From: Paroedura picta
Taxonomy: Eukaryota > Chordata > Lepidosauria > Squamata > Gekkonidae
NCBI RefSeq assembly: GCF_049243985.1
Contig: NC_135373.1
Location: 8,043,501 to 8,107,500, forward strand
DNA length: 64,000 nt
Direction: 5' to 3'
The notes beneath the pieces are model-generated. The model saw nothing but the letters and a program-made list of their open reading frames with translations, had not been told where the DNA came from and did no database searches. This document shows, piece after piece, positions 21,969 to 33,900 of this stretch (position 1 is its first letter; every line of letters begins with the position of its first letter). Position numbers and translations under genes: made by a program.

Positions 21969-24900
21969 CTATAAAAAGTAAGGGGAAAAAAGTTTATTCT
22001 CACAGCAATCAAGTGTGGTAAGTCTCATAGAAGACTTTCCACCTTCATTCTGAAGTTGGCACGGTTCCCCAAAAGATCTACTACATGATTTTTCTGAACA
22101 AGTGCAATCCCTCCACTAGAAAACCTGCAAAAGCTTTGGCCCTTACTTTAGCGTGTGTCTCAAGTGTGCAGGCTTATGATCCCTGGAGGGAAAATGGCAC
22201 ACAACCAGTTCTAAGTGTGTGCAAAACAACATGAAGGTTGATAATGCTGAACGCGTCAGAAGAAAGCTCATCATACAGTTGTTCACTTTCCATATATAAT
22301 GCTTTGAAAAATTAGAGAGAAGAAGGTGCCCTAAGAAGTGTAGGCTGATCCCAATAATCAACAAGTGAAATCACCATCTTCACAGTGCAGATGGGAGTTT
22401 GGGTGTCTAACCACATGACATGCTGTTTATGGCTGCATTCCTTGTTCACTCTGTGTCCTGGCAAACAGGCTTGCCTTGGGAGATCAGCTTAATTCCCTGG
22501 AATGTGGAGTCCAATTCGGATTAACAAAACATCACACAGGTAGAAGGATCCAAAACTTCCCATCCTCTCTGGTGCCATTTTCCCAACTTCAAGCAGCACT
22601 ATTTCCTCCCCCCCCCCCCCAATTGGAGAAACTATGTGTAGACAATTTTGTAATAGTAGTAGTGGTGGTGGCAGTAGAAGAGGTAGTGGTATATACCCAG
22701 GTCCATTCCACGCAAGGTAGCTGAATTGTAACACTTTGTAAATGCTACATTTTTGACATTTATGCACAATGTCATACACAAACCGCAACACTCCAGCAAC
22801 ACGCCCGCAACATTCGCTTTTTTGTAGCACTTTGGGAGGAATTGTAAAAGTGGATTCCCCTTTTATAAAGTGCTTGACTTCTGCAACACATCAGCAAGAC
22901 ATGTGTGCTCTCAAAATAGTATTAGAAAGTAGGTCCCTCCTCCGCTCCCATCCCCAAGCTCCTGGAAGACAGGAATGCCTTTTTTCCTCTACAATCCATA
23001 TTAAGCAACGAACAAACGAGCATGCTTTTTGTTCAGCCGAAGGTAAAAAAAGGTAAAGGTAAAGGTATCCCCTGTGCAAGCACTGGGTCATGTCTGACCC
23101 TTGGGGTGACGCCCTCTAGCATTTTCATGGCAGACTCAATACAGGGTGGTTTGCCAGTGCCTTCCCCAGTCATTACCGTTTACCCCCCAGCAAGCTGGAT
23201 ACTCATTTTACCGACCACGGAGGGAGGGAAGGCTGAGTCAACCTTGAGCTGGCTGCTGGGATCGAACTCCCAGCCTCATGGGCTGAGTTTTCAGGCTGCA
23301 TGTCTGCTGCCTTACCACTCTGTGCCACAAGAGGCTCAAGGTATTTAACTTTCAACTTTCAACTTTCAAAATTTAAATACCTCCCCCCTGGTTAAGCCTT
23401 GTGTAAAAAACATTTTGGGGGGGAATTACCATGAAATACAGTTCCGTGTGAAGCAAAGAAGAAATGAATTAACACATATTCGTTGCCACGTATGTTTTTG
23501 GATTTTTTAAAAATAAAATTTAAAGGAAAAGGGGCATTTCGGAGCCCCAAAGAGCTCTTTCATTGGTTCTTCAGTTTGATGGATGGGCAGAGGCAGTCAG
23601 AAGCGCCACAAATTTAGAGTACCTTGTTTGCAATTCCGGAAACATGTGCATTACCAAAAAAGCGCTATGGGTGCATGAATATTGCACTACAAACTGCACT
23701 GTGAGAAATGTCAGGGCCATTCCGCACCGGGATCCATGTAGCAAATCGGTTGCTGAACAAAAAGTCGCCATTTTAAATAGTGGAATTCGTCGTTATGCAT
23801 ACCTGCCTTTGTAGTGGAATCCAGTTGTGTTTCTATCGTTTTCCACAGGGTTCCGGTCTCGGCAAAAATTGCTAGAAAGGAAGCGCTATTGCTGAGCTGT
23901 GTCCCACCCCTGGCTGTCAAGCAGCCAATGGGTGGCCGTTATCATGCTCCCAAACAACCCCTTTCCCTTTAAGAAAGGTTTTTTTAAAAAAACACACACA
24001 CACACACACGTTGCAACGAATATGCATTGATTCGTTGCAACGGAGAGACCCATCCAGCTAGCAGGTGATGTTTGAGCTGCCGTTTCATCGTTGCCACGCT
24101 CCCCCCCCCGAGTGAAAAAAAAATCCCCCCCCCTCACAGGCGCGATTTTCGGCCAAAAACAGTGTGAAAATAAACCAGCAAACGGGCCTCTGCGATGCTT
24201 GTGCTTGGTGACTTTAAACAGAGGGACTGCAGCCGGGGAAGCCTCACTGGGTAAAACAAAGGCTTGCCGGTTCGTTGATCTCCGCTCACTCGGAGAAAAA
24301 AAATGGCGATCGCTTCGCCGGAAGATCAGAGGAGAGAGCCAGGGGGAGGGACTTTGCAGAAACCGCAACAATGGTAACGCACAGAACTTTCCCGCTAGTG
24401 TTGCAGATTGGTTGCAGGAGTGTAGCGCTTTCCGGAGGGTGAATCCACTTTTTGGGATTTCCCTGAAAGCGCTACAACGAAGCACTTTTTGCAGATCGGT
24501 TTCAGGAGTGTTGCAGATTGTCAACAACATTGTGCATAACGGCAAAATTGTAGCGATTTCAATTAGTAACCATTGTGCTATTTTGGACGAATGCAAAACG
24601 GCCCTCAATATTCCACTACAAATTGTAGCGGTTTGGGCTTTCGTGGACATCCAGCAACATTGGCAGATGTGCAAAATTGCCCCCAGACATTCTCTACCAA
24701 GAGTCTCAAAGTGGCTTACAATCGCCTTCCCTTCCTCTCCCCACAACAGACACCCTGTGAGGGAGGTGGGACAGAGGGAGCTGTGAGAGAACTAGGATTG
24801 GACCAAGGTCACCCAGCTGGCCACATGTGAAGGAGGAGAGGGGAATCACACCTGATTCTCCAGATTAGAGGCCTTTGCTCTTAGCCTCACCACACAGGCT

Positions 24901-27900
24901 CTTGCACATGTTCAGCTCATGAGTGCACATAAACTAGTAGTTGTACGTGAACATGATACAAAAGACAAATGGAGAGCTGAAAAAGCCTCTGTCACATCTC
25001 AGGCTGTGAAGCTTCTTCCGTGTTCCCTCTTGTTTGGGTGTGGGGATGAAGCTGGGAGAAGACCACCATTTTGGGGAAGGTAATCTGGAGGTGGGGGAGT
25101 GAAAGGTTACTCCTTTGGCAGGGACAGATTATTAGCTGATAAGAGTGTAGACTTACTGCTTCCACCTTCTCCGCAGGAGGTTATAAGCCTGCAATGGTCT
25201 TCCCCAGGATCCCGAGAAGTCCTGCTGGTTTCCTATTGGCAACTGGGGATTTTCCTGCCTTGGCCGCTGCCGAAGCGGTTGAGGCCCTGATCAGTCTCTG
25301 AAAGAGGGAAATAGCCTGGGCTGTTGACACAATTGCCCATAAGCACTCTCTCCCTGAACGGACCCCAATGGTCTCCCTGGATTACCAGGGAACTGGTGGT
25401 GGTGGCATGAGAGGGACAATGGCTGGAGATGCTGATAGAAAATTTGGGAAATGATCAGGCAGGCTGTACAGCCCATAGTGGAATCTATTCCACAGTGGCA
25501 GCAAAAAGGGCAATGATTCTCCACCACCATTGTACAGTTTTGTGGGCCCAGGGGCTTCTACATCATATTCCCCCCATTGAGAACTAGATTCTGACCACAT
25601 GACAGCCCATAATTATCAGTTCACTTCTTGTTTGGCAGACCATCTAGGTCAGATGCCACTGTGGTGATGTATATTTGGTTATTGTTAGTCTGATTTATAT
25701 GGATACCTTCCGGAGGCCCCTAGACTTGGACAAGATCCTTGGAGAGGTGAGACTTACCTCCTGTGTTCTTGACCTTTGACTTTCCTGCCTGATATAAGTT
25801 GTAGGGTGGGGGGATGGCTGAGTGGGTCAGGGGAATGGCAAATGCTTCCTTGAGGGCAGGGGTAGTATCACCCACGCTCGAAGAAGAAGAAGAAGAAGAA
25901 GAAGAAGAAGAAGAAGAAGAAGAAGAAGAAGAAGAAGAAGAAGAAGAAGAAGAAGGAGGAGGAGGCGGAGGAGGAGAAGGAGGAGGAGGAGGAGGAGGAG
26001 GAGGAGGAGGAGGAGGAGGAGGAGGAGGAGAAGGAGAAGGAGAAGGAGAAGGAGAAGGAGAAGGAGAAGGAGAAGGAGAAGGAGAAGGAGAAGGAGAAGG
26101 AGAAGGAGAAGGAGAGTTGGTTCTTATATGCTGCCTTTCTCTATCTGCCTTCCCTTTCCATTCCCCACAAGGTGAGGCTGAGGCTGAGGCTGAGGCTGAG
26201 GCTGAGGGAGGTGAGGCTGCGGGAGCCCTGATATTACTGAAGAAGAATAAGAGAATTGGTTCTGATATGCTGTTTTCTCTCCCCGAAGGAGTCTCAAAGC
26301 AACTTACATTTGCCTTCCCTTTCCTCTCCCCACAACAGATACTCTATGAGGGAGGTGGGACTGAGAGAGCCCTAAAATTACTGCTCAGTCAGAACAGCGT
26401 TATCAGGGCTGTGGCAAGCCCAAGGTCACCCAGCTGGCTTCATATGGGAGAGCAGTGGGGAATCAAACTCGGCTCACCTGATTAGAAGTCCGTGCTCCTA
26501 ACTACTACACTACAAGCTGTCTCTCTGTGTTTTTTGGGGAAACCATCCTGAGCCTTATTATTTTGGAGAACTTCCAGTCAGTCTCCAATCTCCCATTTTT
26601 GATCACATTGTTTTTGTAGGGAGTACTGCATACCTTCAGGAGCTCTTGGAAAAGGCTGGTTTTCTGGACCGGTTTCAAACTGGCTTCACCCCAGAGTTTG
26701 AAATACAGACTCTTTGGTCACCTGAGCTAGTGACATCTACCAAGATCTAGGCAGTAGGATGTGACCCTGCTTGTTCTGCTGGATCTCTCAATGGCCTTCA
26801 ATACTATTGACAATAGTATCCTACTGAGCCACTTCACAGCACTGGGAATGGGGGAAGGGTGCCATGCTATGGTAGTTCTTGGATGAGAAGGTCCCAGATG
26901 ATTGTAATTGAGTATTCTTGCTCTGCCCCAAAGCCTCTGACTTGTGGGCTTTCACAGGGTTCAGTCTCATTCCCCGTGCTATGGGAAGCCACTGGGAGAG
27001 ATCATTAGGAGATTTAGGCTATGGTGTCACCAATATGCAGATAATTCCCAGCTCTGCTTCTCCATCTAATTCAAAGGATGCTTACTGAAGTTCTGGACTT
27101 GTGTTTGCAGTCAGTAATGGACTGGATGAAGGTGAACAAACTTAATCTAGACAAGGCAGAGGTTCACCAAGTTAATAGAAAGGCAGATGTGGGACTTGAG
27201 ATCTCTCCTGCCTTGGATAGGGTTAGACTCTCCTTAAAAGGTCAAGTTTGCAATTTGGGAGTGCTTTTCGACCGATCAGTCACCTCAGAAAACTAGGTGG
27301 CTGTGTTGGTTCAGAGTGCTTTTGCCTGGCTTTGGCTGGTACGTCAACTGTGTCTGTTTCTGGGTTAGTCAGAACTAGTGACAATGATCTCTGCCTTAGT
27401 GATATCTAGACTGGACCACTGCAATGCACTCTACATGAGACCACCTTTGAAGACTATTCAAAAGCAGAGAATAGGACACAACACTGTAGTTAGATGGCTG
27501 GTTGGGAACAAGCTATTAGGAGCACGTGGCCCTGATATTACAGAAATTACACTGGTTACCAATCCACTCCTAAGATCAGTTCAAGGTGTTGGTTTTGACC
27601 TTTAAAGCCCTACATGGATTGTGACCAGGGTATCTCAAGGACTTGCATAATTTTGGATGCCAGGAATGGTGTTCATGGGCAACATGGACTTCATAGACAC
27701 CATCCTGGGAACCCTGATCCAGTTTATAGCAGGGCTTCAAGGCTGCAGAGCCATTCAGGAACCCAGGAAAGCATCCTCTAGGCAGCTGCAAACATGGGGA
27801 ACATTTCAAGAAAATGTTTTTAAAGACAAGTCCTATTCTTGGGGGAGAAATACTCACCAACTGAGGGGCTGGTGTTGCCTGTGGGTCCTAAAAGAAAACA

Positions 27901-30900
27901 GCAGGGATTATTTTGTATTTCCAGGTAATAGGGTAGATGCAAACTTCTTGGTAGGAAGGACAATCATACTGCCTGAAAAAGGCTAAAAAGAAATACAATT
28001 ATTTATTTATCATATGGCCTGTACACAACAATCACAAGAGGATACATAGAAATATATACAAATATATGAACTAAAGTACAAATAGCCAGTGTATTTTATT
28101 TTATTTATTTTATTTATTATATTTATATACCGCCCTCCCTGAAGGCTCAGGGCGGGTTACAGGGAACAAGAAAAGATAGAGATAACAATGCAAATGGTAT
28201 AATTTTCACCAAGCAGCAGAGGTACTGAAACAATTGTGCTGTAGAGGCTGTCCTCAAGCAGTATTAGACAGGCCAAGAAAAGGCCAAGTGAATGTCTAGG
28301 GAAGATGTATTTGAACAAAAATCTCCTTCCCCAATGAATAGGATAAGATAAATCCCATTGGTGAGGTTGAGGAGTTCTAAAGGTTTAGGTGAAATGATGA
28401 AATCAGACTACTATTATGAAACATCTAAGAGTGAATACAAGCGTCATTTTAAGTGTGGGGGATGTGCAGCTTGTAAGAATGCAATTACGATTAAGAGATT
28501 TGAAAGACCAGATGTACATTTTGTTAGGGAGTTGGGTAAGCTCTCAAATTGCAATACCAAGTGTGTAGTGTGTGTATTATTATGCCAATGTGATCTCATA
28601 TATGTGGGACAAATGATGAGACCTGTGAAAATAAGCATAAGTGAACACAAATCTAAAATTAGGCAAAGCAAAGAAGATACTCCATTGATTTAACTTTTAA
28701 AGAAAGATGCCATTTAGCAGGGGAAATTAGATTTTTCATTAATGAGATGGTAAAGTATCATAGGTTTGACCATGTAGATTGTTGCCACAAAAGAAAGCAA
28801 AATTAATATTTGCATTAAAATCTCGGACACCATTTGGGATCAATGCCTCTATTGACTATGCATAAAGAGGTAAAGGTAAAGGTATCCCCTGTGCAAGCAC
28901 CGAGTCATGTCTGCCCCTTGGGGTGACGCCCTCTAGCGTTTTCATGGCAGACTCAATACGGGGTGGTTTGCCAGTGCCTTCCCCAGTCATTACCGTTTAC
29001 CCCCCAGCAAGCTGGGTACTCATTTTACCGACCTCGGAAGGATGGAAGGCTGAGTCAACCTTGAGCCGGCTGCTGGGATCAAACTCCCAACCTCATGGGC
29101 AGACAGCTTCAGACAGCATTTCTGCTGCCTTACCACTCTGCACCACAAGAGGCTCTTATGTTTCCTATAAATAAGAATAACATTTCTATAGAAAAGTTCA
29201 TATAAAATGTTTCTGTGAATGGTAATTTTGCTTACTGTAGCAGTTTGAAGTTAGACTAGGAAGTTTGTATATGGTATCTTTCAAGACCACGACAGGGAGT
29301 AAAATGTGCAGGAATTAATTTCACCTCATTTTTGTAGTTTTTATAGTACGTGGAAGCTGAAGATTTGAAATCTTTTGCTTTTATATTTGGTTTCAAGCTT
29401 TAGAAACTGCTGTTTCCCCCTTTAAGAGCCTTTTCAGCAGGTACAGATTATCAACCATTGTTACAAGGGCAAATGTACATACAGTGATCTAGTGTAGATT
29501 ACTTTCCAGCTTAAGGTATGAATTAAGATAAGGAGTTTGAGGCTCTATAAGTCAGCAGTTAATAACTCTGATTTTATAAACTTAGGCAGATTATGGGTTG
29601 TCAGGTAGTTGTGAGTTCCTGCATTGTGCAGGGAGTGGAACTAGATGACCCTGGGTGTCCCTTCCAACTCTATGATTCTATGATTCTTGGAAGGATGTAT
29701 TTGTCATTAACAATTGTATTATATCTATGTAGCTGTAACAGCTAGATGTCATTATGTTGTATGTTACAGATCCTTTAGGACAGGGGTAGTCAATCTGTGG
29801 TCCTCCAGATGCCCATGGATTACAATTCCCATGAGCCTCTGCCAACACTTGTTGGCAGGGGCTCATGGGGATTGTAGTCCATGAACATCTAGGGCGGGAT
29901 TTCCTGCTTTAGGAAAGTGAATTGTTAGACTTTAATGTTGCAATAAGGTAAGTTTTCTCTTTTAATTGCAATGCAATGGCATTCATATGGTGTTTCTATG
30001 GTGTTTGTATTCATTGGATGTTTTATGGTTGATAGACTCTGAAGAAGAATTTAATTTGAAACAAGAACAATCATCCAGGTAACGTAATTTGACCTAAACA
30101 TCTGGAAATAAAGAACTGACCCTACTTCTGCTTCTAAGCCTCAATCTAAGTCACCGTTTGAATTATTCCATTTGCATTCGCCAGCCTTTTCCAAGTCTGT
30201 TGACCAGGGAGGAGCCCCTGAAATAATTTTTTCCGGGTTTGAGGAGCCCCAGAAATGATGTCAGCTGGCGTTCCTGCCACGCCCCCGGAAGAGACATGTC
30301 ACCGGAAGTGACATCACCACCCACATTAATAGACAGGCTCAAGGAGGACTGAGGGGATGAGAGACAGGAGGCTGTTTAAGGCAGAAGTAGAAGGGCAGGC
30401 TCTTCCCCCTCCCAGGTTAAAAAAAAACATGAAAGAACACACTCATGATCAGGAGGGGGAGAAGGGGAGCAATGGAAGTGGCTGTTTCCCGAGCTTGTGG
30501 ATGAGTCAAATAAAGCAGGAAGGGAAGAGCCGTGGATCCCCGTTGGAGATCTTGTGGACCCCTGGCGGTCCACGGACAAGAGAAAGCAAGAGACCTCAGA
30601 AGCGGTTTGCCATTGGCTTCCCCGCACCATGACTGGTATTCCTTGGAGGTCACCCTTCTCCGCTTAGTTCCTGAGATTTGATGAAAATCAGGATTGCCTG
30701 ACTGATAAAAGGAATTACTTTGCTTCACGATAAAAGTTGCAGGCCCTGTTGGGATGGAGGAATCCTTACCTTCTGGGATTCACCTCCTGGTTCTCTCTGA
30801 GCAAACTAAAGAAGCAAAAAAACAAACAAACAAGAGCAGTTATTTGCATTCAGAGGGTAATACAGCCAATGAAAAACTGTTGTTAGGATGGTAGGCATAC

Positions 30901-33900
30901 GACCTGAGGTTGATTTTCTGATGAAGGCTAAAAGAAGAAAGAATACAGAATTATTTTCCTTCAAGACTAAAGGGGCAAGTTTTCTGGAACGAAAGAATAC
31001 TGACCGGTTGAGATTCCCTTTGTGGTTCTACCTGAGTGTTCTATCTAACACTCATCTAGGCTTACACTCTTGTTCTCTGAACTACCCCATTACATAAGAG
31101 CATAAGCCAAGATGATACTCTCTAATTTTGCTTCTGAAAAAAAAAAACGGCTCCAGAGAGGAGCAATCACTGAAACAGGCTCAGGAAAACAGGTAATTCA
31201 ATACCTAGGACACTGTTTTGATTGCCTAATGATTAATAATTGTGAGAAATAAAATTATATTTTGAATTTTTGTGATTGAGGACCTAATTATATGCAGCCT
31301 CCAGATTTCCTTTGGATTTGGTCTACTTATTATTGGAGGAATTGACGGTTCAGCTTCATTGTATCTTTTTGATGGGGAGCAGAAAGAATAGACTTAAATG
31401 GTTCAGAGCCATTTAAACCTCTGCTTTCTGTTCCCCACCACTCAGCTGTTTTTCATGAAGGGCAGAAAGCAAGGGTCTAAATGACTCAGAACCATTTAAA
31501 CCCCTGCTTTTTGCTCTTCATGAACTGCTACACACTGCCTTAAAATTTATAGAAGTTCATGGAGGCTCTTCAGTTTACAAGCTCCACTTCGCAAACCACA
31601 AACTGGCCAAAATTCATCACAAACTTTTGTTCATGAGCCAGTTTGTGCCCATTCCTAGTTCTGATGGCAATACAGCAAATGCAAAACTTTTACAAGGACA
31701 GTGTACATACTACCTGAGGTTGATTTTCTGGTGAAGAAGGCTAAAAGAGAAAATATATCCTTATCCCTGGTTCCTTTATATATTTGTGAAACAGCCTAGG
31801 GGGTGGAACGTGTCCGGCTGTCCAATTTGGAATAGGGCCAATCAGGGTGCAGCCAGAAACACTGGCTGCAGCCTGATTGGCCCTGTCCCTACAGCTCCCA
31901 CCCTCCCTCCCTGGACGCTAGCCACGTTCCTCTCAGCCATACCAGGGACAGAGAAAGATACACAGAGCCCTGCTAGACTGAACATGAGCCCTCATTCCCT
32001 CCTATCACTCCTGCTGCAAGGGAGGCAGAGAGAGACACAGAGCTGCCCCAAACTGCTGACCAGCTCTGCTTCCCTCCTAAGAACAAGCCCTAATTACCTC
32101 CTATGGCTCCTGCTGGGAGGCACACCAAGACACACAAGGAGAGAGAGACACACAAGGAGAGAGATCTGCACCTCCCAGTGTCCCCTGGGTCCTAGCGCCC
32201 ATTTCATTCTGGTTGCAATGGGCTTTCTTGCTAGTATATATATATAATATTACTTTATTTCAAAACCAAAGATGCATGTTTTCTTGGAAGAAAATACTAC
32301 TGCTGCTGAGATTTCCTTCTTGGTTCTATCAGAGCAGTTGGGGGGGGGGTTATTTGCATTTTGAGTAGGGATGGGCATGAGGTGCATTGTTGTGATTTGG
32401 TTTGTGGCTTATGGTCAAACCATGAACCAATATGAACTGGGATGTTGGTTCATAAATCAAACTAGTTTATGTCAGTTTGTGATCCCTATATTCTGCTTCC
32501 TGTTGCTTCGCTGGAAAGAAGGAATACTGACCTGCTGAGATTCCCTTTCTGGCTCTCTCTGAGAAGGCTAAAGGCAGAAAAAGTTATTTGCACTTTGAGA
32601 GTAATACAGCAAATGTAAAATTCTTGGGGAGGGGGCGACACAGTATATATATTACTTGAGGTTGATTTTCTGCTGAAGAAGTCTAAAAGAGAAAAATTAT
32701 ACGAGATGCAAGTTTTTGTGGAAGGAAGGAAGGAAGGAAGGAAGGAAGGAAGGAAGGAAGGAAGGAAGGAAGGAAGGAAGGAAGGAAGGAAGGAAGGAAG
32801 GAAGGAAGGAAGGAAGGAAGGAAGGAATACTGACCTGCTGAGACTCATTTTGTGGTTCTCTTTGAGGGGGCTAAAGAGAGGAAAAGCAGACATTACTCGA
32901 ATGTTATGGGTAATACAGAAAGGCAAATCTCTTGGTAGATAGGAATGTATACTCCTTGAGGTTTGTTTTCTAGAGATATGGAGAAGGCAAAGGGAGAAGA
33001 ATTGAGAAATTACTTTTGTTCAGAATGGGAATTGCAAATATTCTTGGAAGCTAAGCAGGGAGGGCCATAGCTAGAATTTGGATGGGGGACCACCAAGGAA
33101 GTGCAGGGCTGTTCTGCAGAGGAAGGCAATGGCCAACCATTGCATGTCTCTTGCCTTGAAAACCACATGGGGTCGTCTTGACAGCCGGAAAGCTGTGTGC
33201 TCACCAGTCTTAAACAAACATGGCACTATACCAAACTGGACTGCAAGGAGAGCCAGGAGGCCTATACAAAAAATCTCCTTTCATTTTAATTGGGGCTTAG
33301 GGTGGCAGGGTTGCCAGCCTCCAGGTTGGGCCTGGAGCTCTCCAGGAATCACTGTTCTCCAGGTGACCTACATCATTCTCCCTAGCAAAAATGGCAGCTT
33401 CGGAAGGTGCACCATACAGTGTTAATTCCTGCTGGGGTCCTTCTGCCCTCCCCAATCTCTGAAGCCAGATATCCAGGCATTTCCCACGACTGCTTTTCTC
33501 TTTTTCTCAGACTGATATTTCTGTGCAGTTTGCACCATCCATTTCCCCTCATTTCCTAGACAGCCTCTGTTATCCCTCCCTTGTGGTTCTTTGTTCCTTT
33601 CACCACCCCAGTTAGTTATTCCTCTGCATTTGGAAGGGACGGTGCTTTTTATTATTAAAACGACTCTTGTGTTTTTGGCATATGTGGTGGAATTGTACTA
33701 GAACAGTCCTTTGGGGAGCTGATAATAGCCTGGTGGTGATCATTGTGTAGGTCATTATGGCTAGGGCAAGTGTGGACAGATAGGGTGCTAGTTGCCCTGC
33801 CTGTGAACAAAGAGGGCTATGGCACAATCAGCCAAACCAAATGTCTTGTACTCACCTGGCCACCGTAGCCCTCACCATTGTAGCCAGAAGGGTCAGAACC

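Larger units (their letters stand above)
25020..27655 (+). mobile_element. Degraded L2-clade LINE, interrupted
   Basis: Reverse transcriptase landmarks are readable in pieces: LLDLSMAFNTIDNSILL near 26780, YADNSQLC near 27040, VMDWMKVNKLNLDKAEV near 27110, LGVLFD near 27250, SRLDHCNALY near 27390 and LHWLPI near 27550. Stops and shifts are frequent. SINEs and the GAA array (25880-26520) sit inside it. Confidence 0.65.

Noticed and set aside
23886-24746. 286-codon minus frame and 231-codon plus frame over the same bases
   Set aside because: Both lie in an unclassified CpG-rich repeat where stops are rare; neither shows a domain.
25759-25785. 27-nt exon candidate on the minus strand (ESQRSRTQE) with a perfect gtaagt donor
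   Set aside because: It lies inside the degraded L2 LINE, has a poor acceptor and no repeat of the flanks of real tail exons.
25814-26485. 223-codon frame with long poly-Glu and poly-Gly runs
   Set aside because: It is a translation of the GAA/GGA array and SINE tail; the overlapping poly-Arg frame shows the same artefact.
32946-32980. Additional PSSxENQPQ-like exon
   Set aside because: Recognisable only by similarity: the acceptor is not AG, the donor is gone and an in-frame stop is present.
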